From Rhodoferax sp. (lineage in GTDB: Bacteria > Pseudomonadota > Gammaproteobacteria > Burkholderiales > Burkholderiaceae_C), in NCBI RefSeq assembly GCF_025354435.1, contig NZ_JANXMU010000080.1:1-38398 (forward strand): a DNA stretch of 38,398 nt, read 5' to 3'. Numbering within the stretch: position 1 is the first letter of the stretch; every line of letters begins with the position of its first letter. The notes below the pieces were generated by a model. It saw nothing but the letters and a program-made list of their open reading frames with translations. It ran no database searches and was not told the origin of the DNA. A program made the position numbers and the translations under genes. Of the stretch, positions 1-7,356 are shown piece after piece.

Positions 1-24
1 GTCCGCTTGAAGGAAGGGTTAGGC
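1..24 (-). other. Integron attC recombination site, partial (cut by window edge)
   Basis: Read on the minus strand, GCCTAAC (24 to 18) fits the R'' core consensus RYYYAAC. It is followed by CCTTCCTTCAAGCGGAC, which has the layout of the first half (R''-L'') of classical attC sites. The second half, with its GTTRRRY core, would lie left of base 1. The site is downstream of the minus-strand gene at 187-555, as expected in a cassette. A further RYYYAAC-like motif (GCCCAAC, 78 to 72) lies between gene and site and could be an alternative boundary. Confidence 0.6.
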
Positions 25-186
25 CGCACGTTGCAACTCTTTCTGCAGCGCGGCCCTTCCCGTGCTAAGACGTTGGGCTCGAGGTAAGGGCCGCAGATCA
101 CCGAAGAATTGAACGGCTTCGCGTAGCGGTGAAGCTTCCAGATTCGTGTACGGCGACCGGGCCGCTATGTACCAGAGCTGATAGAC

Positions 187-555
187 TTAGCCCTCAACCG
201 ACAACGGCGCAAGTTCACTTGCATTCATAACCGCCCAAAAGGCGAGAGCTTCTGTTTCTTCGGGATCGAACTCAAGCGTTGCTTTGTGGTCATCCCTCGC
301 GTGCTTGAAGAAATTCTGTGGCTTACGCATGATCTGAAAGTATGCCGATGGGGCCAGGTTGTTGGCCTCACGCGCAATCTTGTCCCACGACCTTTCTGGT
401 GCAGATACCTTCACGAGATCGGTCAGGATGTTTGACGCTGCCCCAACCAAGGTATGGACAGAAACGGCATCGGCCCCATCAAACAGGAGGCGGATTGAAA
501 AGTTGAGCTGCCGCAGAGCGACCTCTAGCTTTCCGATTGTGAAGTTCTCACTCAT
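187..555 (-). CDS. Integron-cassette-borne conserved hypothetical protein
   Basis: A 122-residue protein of unknown function. I chose the ATG at 555 (MSENFTIGKLEV...) rather than the in-frame ATG at 582, because the GTTAGGC cassette boundary (571-565) ends just 9 nt before it, the usual cassette arrangement; the longer form would start outside the cassette. No signal peptide or membrane segment is visible. The N-terminal half reads as two amphipathic helices (LRQLNFSIRLLFDG, then VHTLVGAASNILTDLV). A central KPQNFFKHARDD motif resembles small HEPN-like helical proteins of unknown role, but I cannot assign a function. Base composition is lower in G+C than the operons to the right, consistent with acquisition. 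The gene could belong to a toxin-antitoxin or stress cassette, but nothing seen proves it. Confidence 0.7.
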   Translation of the reverse strand: MSENFTIGKLEVALRQLNFSIRLLFDGADAVSVHTLVGAASNILTDLVKVSAPERSWDKIAREANNLAPSAYFQIMRKPQNFFKHARDDHKATLEFDPEETEALAFWAVMNASELAPLSVEG

Positions 556-564
556 TCTCTTGCG

Positions 565-571
565 GCCTAAC
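565..571 (-). other. Cassette boundary core site GTTAGGC (attC R' or attI)
   Basis: On the minus strand GTTAGGC fits the integron core consensus GTTRRRY and lies 9 nt upstream of the ATG at 555. Upstream on the same strand is a small hairpin (ACCGCAA-GGT-TTGCGGT, about 582-598). A strict partner RYYYAAC core is not obvious further upstream; ATTTAAAC-like sequences near 600 and 620 are the nearest. This could therefore be the end of a degenerate attC or of an attI. No integrase gene is found to the right. Confidence 0.5.
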
Positions 572-920
572 GTGATGTACACCGCAAACCTTGCGGTTTA
601 AATCGGCTACTGAGGTTTAAATCATCCATTGAAATCTCCTGGAAGTGGCTTGCAGACTGGTTATTTTCAGAATAAGTGGGTTTTTATCCAGGTATAAAAA
701 TTCCGACAAACCCCGCACCTAAACGATGGGCCACTATAGCCCGCCGAAGTGTTGCGACTCCCTGCGTACGAGCATCTTTCATTCAAAAGGTGCAGGCATG
801 AAATGCTCTTCTTTTCGTAGCTTCTTGTGCAGGTGGGGTGTGCGCTGGGGTCGGTTTTCTCTTGAGAATTTTGATAGGTTTGTGGTGATCTATGCCGCGC
901 TGGATGCCACAGTCGCCGCT
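572..920. other. Intergenic stretch without recognised gene
   Basis: Between the cassette boundary and the fold-back element I see no convincing coding region. Short reading frames here have no recognisable motifs and overlap one another on both strands. The part around 650-715 is AT-rich. No integrase remnant could be recognised. Confidence 0.4.
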
Positions 921-1441
921 GGCCGGGTATGCGCCCGGCGGCGCAGTCCCTTTTCTTTGCGCAGCCAAAGAAAAGGGACCAAAAGAAAGGCTGCCCCCAC
1001 TGTTAGCGCCCTCCGCTGGCGCTGCGGGAACCTGCGGTGCTCGTGGCATGCGGGGTCTGGCTAAACTCGCTGCGCTCAAACAACGCCAGCCCTTTTCCGC
1101 CTGCCACTGCGCTCCTCGGCGCATACAGAGGGGTACCCCGGGCGCGGGATCGGTGGCGCGCAGCGCCACATCGCGCCTTGGGCGCGAGCCCGGCTTTGCC
1201 GGGCTGGGGTTGGCTGTTCGGCTATTGGTATTGGCTGTCCGCTCCCACGCCGTGTGGCGTCGGCGAGTAGCGCAGGACTGGGCGGATCAGGGCCCGCGAT
1301 TGTCTGAGCGTAGCGAGTTCGAGCGGGACCCCGCACAGACCGAGCAACGCAGCGTACCGGCGTAGCCGGGCGACGACTTCGGCTCGCCTTTCTTTGGTGA
1401 AGCAAAGAAAGGTGACTGCGCTGCCGGGCGCACACCCGGCC
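921..1441. repeat. Fold-back repeat element with about 60-bp terminal inverted repeats (MITE-like)
   Basis: Bases 921-980 and the reverse complement of 1382-1441 align at roughly 49 of 60 positions by hand. Both start GGCCGGGTRTGCGCCCGGC and both contain an internal palindrome of the form TTTCTTTG...CAAAGAAA. The inside is G+C-rich and has open frames in several registers but no recognisable protein, so I treat those frames as non-coding. Sequences of this style are scattered in Comamonadaceae and Xanthomonadaceae genomes (from memory). It lies between a gene cassette and the end of the inositol operon. No clear target duplication is visible. Confidence 0.65.
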
Positions 1442-1488
1442 GGGGATGTTGACAGTATCCACCTAACCCAAAAGTTCAAGCCAAATAG

Positions 1489-1521
1489 GCTGCTAGCGCA
1501 GGTAGAACCTGCGCTAGCAGC
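1489..1521. repeat. Perfect 15-bp palindrome of the TAGCTGCTAGCGC family, downstream of iolB
   Basis: Arms GCTGCTAGCGCAGGT (1489-1503) and ACCTGCGCTAGCAGC (1507-1521) are perfectly complementary around a 3-nt loop. It lies 20 nt past the iolB stop, so it may stabilise or end the iol transcript, although no long T run follows on the minus strand. It belongs to the same short repeat family as 17299, 22936, 25505, 27670 and 28545. Confidence 0.7.
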
Positions 1522-1541
1522 TATCGAATCACTAGCAAATG

Positions 1542-2351
1542 CTACTTCGCTGCCAGCATCCACTCATGCGCCGGGTCGTTCTTGAAGACCCAGAAGCGGT
1601 TCGGGCCGGCCATCACGTTCAGGTAGTACAGGTCGTAGCCGTGCGGCGCGGTGACCGGGTGGTAGCCGCGCGGGACCATCACCACGTCGTGGTTCTCCAC
1701 GGCGCAGGCTTCGTCCAGGCTGCGGTCGTCGGTGTAGACGCGCTGGAAGGCGAAGCCCTGCGGTGGGTTCAGGCGGTGGTAGTAGGTTTCTTCCAACAAT
1801 GTCTCCACCGGCGGCTGTTCGATGTCGTGCTTGTGCGGCGGGTAGCTGCTGGAGTGGCTGGCGGGGGTGATGACTTCGACCACCAGCAAGTGCGCGGCGG
1901 TGGGATCGTCGTGGGGCAGCACGTCGCAGACGTAGCGGGTGTTGGTGCCCTGGCCGCGCACGCTGCGGCGCATGCTGCTCGGGTCAATCACGCGCACGGC
2001 GTGGGGCGTGTCGCCTGCGGGGGCGGTGCACAGACCCAGCTCGGCATCGGTGTCGGCCCGTACCACCACGGTCTTGCCGCCGGGTACGTAGACCGCTGCG
2101 GGAGACACCTTGTCGAACACGCTGGTGCGGCTGCCCAGCTTCTCGTAGGTCTGGCCGTCCACCGTCACGGTGACGGTGCCGGTGAGCACCACCAGACAGA
2201 GTTCACGGGTGCTGGTGTTGACCGTTTCGGTTTCACCGGCGGCCAGCCGCACGGCGCGAAAGCCCACGTGGGTCCAGCCTGCGCGCTCGGGGGTGACGTT
2301 GACGATTTCGCGGCCTGTGGGGGCGGCTTTGGCGAGGAGGGGGCTGACCAT
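1542..2351 (-). CDS. iolB: 5-deoxy-glucuronate isomerase
   Basis: IolB converts 5-deoxy-D-glucuronate to 2-deoxy-5-keto-D-gluconate (5-dehydro-2-deoxygluconate), the substrate of IolC, in cytoplasmic myo-inositol breakdown. The 269-residue protein is a bicupin of normal family length. Recognisable segments are HKHDIEQPPVETLLEETYYH (cupin metal-ligand region, with histidines and glutamate), GFAFQRVYTDDRSLDE, and the C-terminal DLYYLNVMAGPNRFW stretch that is highly typical of IolB. I chose the ATG at 2351; upstream extension runs into the iolE reading region in another frame and lacks family similarity. It starts 1 bp after the iolE stop codon, so translation is probably coupled. It is the last gene of the iolC-D-E-B operon. 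Confidence 0.95.
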   Translation of the reverse strand: MVSPLLAKAAPTGREIVNVTPERAGWTHVGFRAVRLAAGETETVNTSTRELCLVVLTGTVTVTVDGQTYEKLGSRTSVFDKVSPAAVYVPGGKTVVVRADTDAELGLCTAPAGDTPHAVRVIDPSSMRRSVRGQGTNTRYVCDVLPHDDPTAAHLLVVEVITPASHSSSYPPHKHDIEQPPVETLLEETYYHRLNPPQGFAFQRVYTDDRSLDEACAVENHDVVMVPRGYHPVTAPHGYDLYYLNVMAGPNRFWVFKNDPAHEWMLAAK

Positions 2352-2352
2352 T

Positions 2353-3258
2353 TCAGCCGCCGATCTTGTCGACCAGGCCGCGCAGGGTGTCATAGCCCTT
2401 TTTCGCGTACTCGTAGCTGGGGGCGACGGCCGGATCTTGCTCGGCTTCGACCACCAGCCAGCCTTCGTAACCGGCATTCTTCAGGGTGGTCAGCACGGCT
2501 TCGTAGTCCAGGCCGCCATCGCCGGGCACAGTGAAGGTGCCGTTGATCACGCCGTTCAGGAAGCTCCAGCCGTCGTTGCGGGCCTGGGCAATCACCGGGA
2601 CGCGCACGTCTTTGCAGTGCACATGGACTACGCGCTCCACATGTTTCTTGAGCAGCGTGACCGGGTCGGCGGCACCGCCAAAGTAGGCGTGGCCGGTGTC
2701 GAACAGCAGGAAGACCTTGGTCGGATCGGTCAGCGCCATCAGCTTGTCTACATCGGCGGGCGACTCCACGTAGGCACCCATATGGTGGTGGTAGGCCAAC
2801 TTGATGCCGTAGGTCTTGACCAGGTGCTCGCCGAAGGCGTTCAGGCGCTCGGCGTAGGCTTTCCACAGGGCGTCGTTGGCAAATTTAGGGCGCTTGGAGA
2901 CGGGGGTGTCGATTTGGCCCTGGATGGTGTCGGCGCATTCGCCATAGACCACCACCTTGACGTTGTTGTATTGCAGCTTGGCCATGTGGGCCTTGCAGCG
3001 CTCGATCTCGGCTTCTACCGTGTCGTTGCCCAGAAAGCCCGAGTACCAGCCAGATACGCAGGCCAGGCCGAATTCGTCGAGCTTGGCTTTCAGGCCGGGG
3101 CCGTCCTTGGGGAATTTGTTGCCCAGCTCGAAGCCTTCGTAGCCGATTTCTTTGCCTTCGCTCAAAGCTGTTTCCAGCAGGGTTTCACCGCCCAACGAGG
3201 GTAGGTCGTCGTTCATCCAGGACAGGGGGTTGATGCCGATGCGTACGTTCCAGGTCAT
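2353..3258 (-). CDS. iolE: Inosose dehydratase (2-keto-myo-inositol dehydratase)
   Basis: IolE dehydrates scyllo-inosose to 3D-3,5/4-trihydroxycyclohexane-1,2-dione, the second step of the pathway. The 301-residue protein is a xylose-isomerase-like TIM barrel. Visible features are the start MTWNVRIGINPLSWMNDDLP, the segment LAYHHHMGAYVESPADVDKL, FLLFDTGHAYFGG, VHVHCKDVR and GWLVVEAEQDP, which carry the metal-binding Glu/Asp/His residues of the family. The ATG at 3258 was preferred to an upstream in-frame ATG at 3324, because family similarity begins at MTWNVRIG and an AAAGAGAAG ribosome-binding sequence precedes it. It follows iolD by 16 bp and abuts iolB. Confidence 0.95.
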   Translation of the reverse strand: MTWNVRIGINPLSWMNDDLPSLGGETLLETALSEGKEIGYEGFELGNKFPKDGPGLKAKLDEFGLACVSGWYSGFLGNDTVEAEIERCKAHMAKLQYNNVKVVVYGECADTIQGQIDTPVSKRPKFANDALWKAYAERLNAFGEHLVKTYGIKLAYHHHMGAYVESPADVDKLMALTDPTKVFLLFDTGHAYFGGAADPVTLLKKHVERVVHVHCKDVRVPVIAQARNDGWSFLNGVINGTFTVPGDGGLDYEAVLTTLKNAGYEGWLVVEAEQDPAVAPSYEYAKKGYDTLRGLVDKIGG

Positions 3259-3274
3259 GTTGCTTCTCTTTAAG

Positions 3275-5131
3275 TTAAATACGTTGTTCAGTTTTTGCGG
3301 CGGTGTAGCGCTCGAAAGCTTCATTCACTTCGGTGCGCTCGGAAACGGCGGGAATCGCCACTTCCCACCAGCAGCCGCCTTCGGCCGTGGTGCGGTGGTG
3401 GGTGGTGTCGATTACGACGACCTGCGTTTTGGTGGCGGCACGGGCGGCGACCATGGCGGTTTTCAGCTCAGTCAGGTCTTTCACGTGCACGGCATCTGCG
3501 CCCATGCTGCGACCGTGCATGGCAAAGTCGATCTGGCTGGGGTTGCCGCCTTCGGGGATGCAATCAATCAGCATATTGTTGAAGCTGGGCGTGCCGGACT
3601 TGAGCTGCAGGCGTTCGATGCAGCCGTAGCCCCGGTTGTCCAGAATCACCACAATCAACTTTTTGCCCAGCAGCACCGAGGTGGCCAGCTCGGAGTTCAT
3701 CATCATGTAGGAGCCATCGCCCACCATGACGATGACTTCCTGGTCGGGCCGGGCCATCTTGGCACCCAGCGCCCCGGCGATCTCGTAGCCCATGCACGAG
3801 TAGCCGTATTCCACGTGGTAGTTGCCGGGCCGGGTGGCGCGCCAGAGCTTGTGCAGTTCAGCGGGCAGGGTGCCTGCGGCGCAGACCACCACGTCGCGCA
3901 CGTCGCTGTTCTCCACCGAGTCGCGCACGGTGCCGATGACTTCGCCGTCGTAGGGCAGCACATCTTTGGGGACGGCGGTGGTCAATTCAGTGACGCGGGC
4001 TACCCAGCCAGCGGCCAGGGCGCGGGCGCGGGTGGTCCAGGCGGGGGCGGCTTTCCAGTCGCCTGCGGCGGTGCTCAATTGGGCCAGGCCCACACGGGCA
4101 TCGGCTACCAGGGCGGCACCGGCCCATTTGGTGGCATCGAAGCTTTGCACGTTCAGGCACAACAGCTTGGCTTTGGCAAACAGGGCGTGCGAGCCGGTGG
4201 TGAAGTCTTGCAGGCGTGTGCCCACGGCCAACACCACGTCGGCTTCACGGGCCATTTCGTTGGCAGCGGGGCCGCCGTCTACGCCGATGCCGCCCAGGTT
4301 CAGCGAGTGGTCCCAAGGCAGACTGCTCTTGCCGCCGTGCGATTCGACCACCGGGATGCCGTGTTTCTCGGCAAAGGCGCGCAGCGCCTCCCAGGCCTGG
4401 CTGTACAGCACGCCGCCACCGGCCACGATGAGCGGTTGTTTGGCGGTTTTCAGCAGGGCGGCGGCAGCGGCCAACTCGCGGGTGTCGGCGGGCGGGCGGC
4501 GGAAGTGGATCAGGCCGGGCTGCAGAAAGCTATCTGGGCAGTCAAAGGCCATGGCCTGCACGTCTTGCGGCAGCGACAGGCAGACCGGGCCGCAGCTGGC
4601 GGGGTCGGTCATCACCTGGATGGCGCGGGGCAGGGCGGTCAGAATCTGCTCGGGCCGGGTGATACGGTCAAAGAAGCGGGTGACGGGGCGGAAGCAGTCG
4701 CTGGCGCTCATGTCGCCGTGCTGGAAGTTTTCGATCTGCTGCAGCACTGGATCCGGGGCGCGGGTGGCAAAGGTGTCGCCGGGCAGCAACAGCACTGGCA
4801 GGCGGTTCACATGGGCCACGGCGGCGGCGGTGACCACATTGGTTGCGCCCGGGCCGATGCTGGTGCTGACGGCCATGATGCGCTGGCGGAACTGGGCTTT
4901 GGCGTAGGCCACGGCGGCGTGGGCCATGCCTTGCTCGTTGTGGGCGCGGTAGGTGGGCAGCGTGGCGCGCTCGGCGTACAGGGCTTCGCCCAGGCCGGCC
5001 ACATTGCCGTGGCCGAAAATGGTGAACACGCCGGCGCAGTAGGGCTGGATACTGCCGTCGGCCATTTCGACCTGCAGCGCGGCCAGGTGCTTGACCAGCG
5101 CCTGGGACATGGTGAGTTTTTGGGTTTTCAT
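3275..5131 (-). CDS. iolD: 3D-(3,5/4)-trihydroxycyclohexane-1,2-dione acylhydrolase (ThDP-dependent)
   Basis: IolD cleaves the ring dione hydrolytically to 5-deoxy-D-glucuronate. The 618-residue protein has the three-domain layout of thiamine-diphosphate enzymes. The N-terminal domain contains FGHGNVAGLGEALY and the ThDP-activating glutamate in YRAHNEQGMAHAAVAYAK. A central domain contains LIVAGGGVLYS. The C-terminal ThDP/Mg-binding motif is VGDGSYMMMNSELATS followed by ILDNRGYGC. The start at 5131 (MKTQKLTMSQALVKHLAALQ) matches family starts better than the longer in-frame ORF from 5185, which would extend into iolC. Spacing is 22 bp from iolC and 16 bp to iolE. Confidence 0.95.
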   Translation of the reverse strand: MKTQKLTMSQALVKHLAALQVEMADGSIQPYCAGVFTIFGHGNVAGLGEALYAERATLPTYRAHNEQGMAHAAVAYAKAQFRQRIMAVSTSIGPGATNVVTAAAVAHVNRLPVLLLPGDTFATRAPDPVLQQIENFQHGDMSASDCFRPVTRFFDRITRPEQILTALPRAIQVMTDPASCGPVCLSLPQDVQAMAFDCPDSFLQPGLIHFRRPPADTRELAAAAALLKTAKQPLIVAGGGVLYSQAWEALRAFAEKHGIPVVESHGGKSSLPWDHSLNLGGIGVDGGPAANEMAREADVVLAVGTRLQDFTTGSHALFAKAKLLCLNVQSFDATKWAGAALVADARVGLAQLSTAAGDWKAAPAWTTRARALAAGWVARVTELTTAVPKDVLPYDGEVIGTVRDSVENSDVRDVVVCAAGTLPAELHKLWRATRPGNYHVEYGYSCMGYEIAGALGAKMARPDQEVIVMVGDGSYMMMNSELATSVLLGKKLIVVILDNRGYGCIERLQLKSGTPSFNNMLIDCIPEGGNPSQIDFAMHGRSMGADAVHVKDLTELKTAMVAARAATKTQVVVIDTTHHRTTAEGGCWWEVAIPAVSERTEVNEAFERYTAAKTEQRI

Positions 5132-5153
5132 ACGGCGAATTGATTGCGCAAGG

Positions 5154-7094
5154 TTATTGGGCGGATTTGCGGTTGCGCCAGGCATCTACCAGGACAGTAA
5201 AGTTCTGTGCCACGGCATTTTTAAACGCCGCGTCGTCGATTTCATTTTTCAACCACTGCAGCGATGGGGTGGCCCACAGTGTGCGCCCGACCATAAAGCC
5301 CTTGACGATGGGGTTGGTAGCCTGGGCAAAGCTGTCGGCCAGCAGTTGCAGGGGCTGGTTCAGGCCCAGGATGACTGCGCCACGGCAGTGCGGGTCGCGC
5401 TCGGCTACCAGGGCGGCCAGGTCGGTCCAGCCCTGGGGCTGCATGGGGGCCAGCTTCCACCATTCGGGCTGTACGCCCAGGTTGTAGAAGCGTTTGACGG
5501 CGCGCAGCACGGCGGCATCTTCGGTGCCCGCTGGGGTCAGGGCGCGGGGGCAGATGATTTCCAGCAGCAGCTCGTTGCCGCTGGCGCGGGTGGCTTCCCA
5601 GAGTTCCAGCACTTTTTGCTCTTGCTCCAGGCGCAGGGGGTAGGCATCGTCCGGGTGGTAGTGCACCAGGCACTTCACCACCTGTTCGGTTGGCCAGTTG
5701 ATCAGGGCGCTGCCGACCGAGCGGGTACCGTCAAAGCGCAGCGGGCGCGAGCTGGGCAACTCGATGGGCCTGCCGACCCACCAGCCACGCCCGGTGGCGC
5801 TGGCCAGGGCATCGCGGCCATAGTCGCCGCCGTCGATCAGCACGCCCACATGGCCTTGCAGGCCGTGGCTGGATTCCACCTGTTCGGCGGTTTCGACCAG
5901 CAGCTTCTTGAGGGCGGGGATGCGCGACTCGTCGGCACCGGCCTCGCGCACCATGTCGAAAAACTGGCTGCGGTGGTCAAAGGCCAGCACGCACATCTCG
6001 TTCCAGTCCGGCCGGGCCGCGGTGACGCGGTGCAGGTGGGCGAGCTGCTGGTCGGCATCCACCTTGGGGTTGCGGCTGCCACCAAACCAGTGGGTCAATT
6101 CAGCCGGTGTCGGCATGGCGGCGGAGCAGGCGTGGCGCGACACCACGATGGCCCCACAGGCGTTGGCGACCTGGGTGGATTGGGCCCAATCTTTGCCTTG
6201 CAGCAGGCTGGCCATCAGGCCGGACAGGAAGGAGTCGCCCGCGCCTAGCACGTTCAGCACCTCGACCCGCTCGCCCTGGAAGGTGGGGGAGTCGTCGATA
6301 TTCGCCGGAATGTCGCCTTCGATCACGGTGCAGCCGTCGGCACCGCGCTTGACCACCAGGGTGGCGGCGCTGAGTTTGCGGACGGCGCGCAGGCAGGCCA
6401 TCAGGTCGCCTGCGATGCCCCCGGCGATGAAAAATTCTTCTTCGGTGCCCACCAGCAGATCGAATTCGGGCAGCACTTCTTGCAGTTGCTGGGTGACGTG
6501 TGCGTCAGCCACGTAGCGGTTTTCGCCCGCACCGCGGCTGGTCAGGCCCCAGAGCACGGGGCGGTAGTCGATGTCGAGCACGCGGGTCACGCCGTGCTTT
6601 TTGGCGTAGGCCAGGGCGGCCAGGGATGCGCTGCGGGTGCCGGGGGTGCTGAGGTGGGTGCCTGTGATGGCCAGGGCACGGCACTGGGCGATGAAGTCTT
6701 CGCGGATTTCGCTGGCATCTACCGCCATGTCGGCGCAGTTTTCACGCATGAACAGCAGCGGGAAGGTGTCGCGGTCTTTCAGGCCCAGCAAAACCATGCC
6801 GGTCAGGCGCTCGGGGTCGATCTGCACCTGGCTGGTGTCGCAGCCTTCTTGTTCCAGGGTTTCGGTGAGGAAACGGCCCATTTGCTCGTTGCCCACGCGG
6901 GACAGCATGGCGCTTTTCAGGCCCAGGCGGGCTACGCCGAAAGCCAGGTTGGCCGAGCTGCCACCCAGGTACATGGCCATGCTGCGTGCGTCTTCCAGTC
7001 GGCTGCCGAATTGTTGGGCGTACAGATCCACTGCCAGGCGGCCCAGGCAGGCGAGGTCGATACGGCGACCAGAAGGGAATGTGAGTTGGCTCAT
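5154..7094 (-). CDS. iolC: Bifunctional 5-dehydro-2-deoxygluconokinase / DUF2090 phosphogluconate-aldolase-like protein
   Basis: The N-terminal half (about residues 1-335) is a PfkB-family kinase that phosphorylates 5-dehydro-2-deoxygluconate. It shows the sugar-binding GGSSANLAFGVARLG motif and the catalytic VLGAGDSFLSGLMASLL motif. The C-terminal half (about 340-646) is a DUF2090 domain. In proteobacterial fusions this is thought to act as the aldolase splitting the product into dihydroxyacetone phosphate and malonate semialdehyde, replacing a separate iolJ. At 646 residues it has the expected fusion length. It is the first gene of the operon. Its start at 7094 faces the ABC transporter across 262 bp with palindromic operator-like sites. 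The kinase assignment is firm; the aldolase role rests on family knowledge. Confidence 0.93.
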   Translation of the reverse strand: MSQLTFPSGRRIDLACLGRLAVDLYAQQFGSRLEDARSMAMYLGGSSANLAFGVARLGLKSAMLSRVGNEQMGRFLTETLEQEGCDTSQVQIDPERLTGMVLLGLKDRDTFPLLFMRENCADMAVDASEIREDFIAQCRALAITGTHLSTPGTRSASLAALAYAKKHGVTRVLDIDYRPVLWGLTSRGAGENRYVADAHVTQQLQEVLPEFDLLVGTEEEFFIAGGIAGDLMACLRAVRKLSAATLVVKRGADGCTVIEGDIPANIDDSPTFQGERVEVLNVLGAGDSFLSGLMASLLQGKDWAQSTQVANACGAIVVSRHACSAAMPTPAELTHWFGGSRNPKVDADQQLAHLHRVTAARPDWNEMCVLAFDHRSQFFDMVREAGADESRIPALKKLLVETAEQVESSHGLQGHVGVLIDGGDYGRDALASATGRGWWVGRPIELPSSRPLRFDGTRSVGSALINWPTEQVVKCLVHYHPDDAYPLRLEQEQKVLELWEATRASGNELLLEIICPRALTPAGTEDAAVLRAVKRFYNLGVQPEWWKLAPMQPQGWTDLAALVAERDPHCRGAVILGLNQPLQLLADSFAQATNPIVKGFMVGRTLWATPSLQWLKNEIDDAAFKNAVAQNFTVLVDAWRNRKSAQ

Positions 7095-7187
7095 CGGGTT
7101 ACGGTGTTATCAAGAAAGGGGTTCCCGTGGGGACGGGAAAGCGGGGCACACACGGCGGGGCTGTGGCGGTGCAACAACTATAAATTG

Positions 7188-7236
7188 TAGAGAAATATTT
7201 TTCTCTAAGTGTAATTACTTAGAAATTTATTTTCTA
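7188..7236. promoter_or_regulatory. Tandem AT-rich palindromes, probable operator of the divergent iol/transporter promoters
   Basis: Two related palindromes lie in the iolC/transporter intergenic region. The first is TAGAGAAA-TATT-TTTCTCTA (7188-7207, perfect 8-bp arms). The second is TAGAAA-TTTAT-TTTCTA (7220-7236 including a one-base centre ambiguity, perfect 6-bp arms). Their centres are about 30 bp apart, near three helical turns, so the same protein could bind both on one face. A third palindrome, TAAGT-GTAATT-ACTTA, overlaps the gap between them. This would suit an IolR-type repressor (RpiR family in many proteobacteria), but the regulator gene is not in the window. Confidence 0.5.
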
Positions 7237-7356
7237 TTTCAGGGTTTTTTGATTACAGTACAGACCGTGGTTAAGGGCATTTCCTTGTGCCCCGGCCTCA
7301 CCTAACCAAACGGTACAAAACCCGCCGTTTACTAATAACTCTGGAGACGCATCCCA

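Noticed and set aside
892-1563. Several overlapping open frames on both strands in the fold-back element
   Set aside because: They are mutually overlapping, arginine/alanine-rich by composition, and coincide with the inverted repeat; no family motif is present.
1539-7190. Long plus-strand frames opposite the iol genes (for example 3152-5143)
   Set aside because: They are antisense frames of high-G+C genes, His/Gly/Ala-rich with no motif; the minus-strand products are unambiguous.
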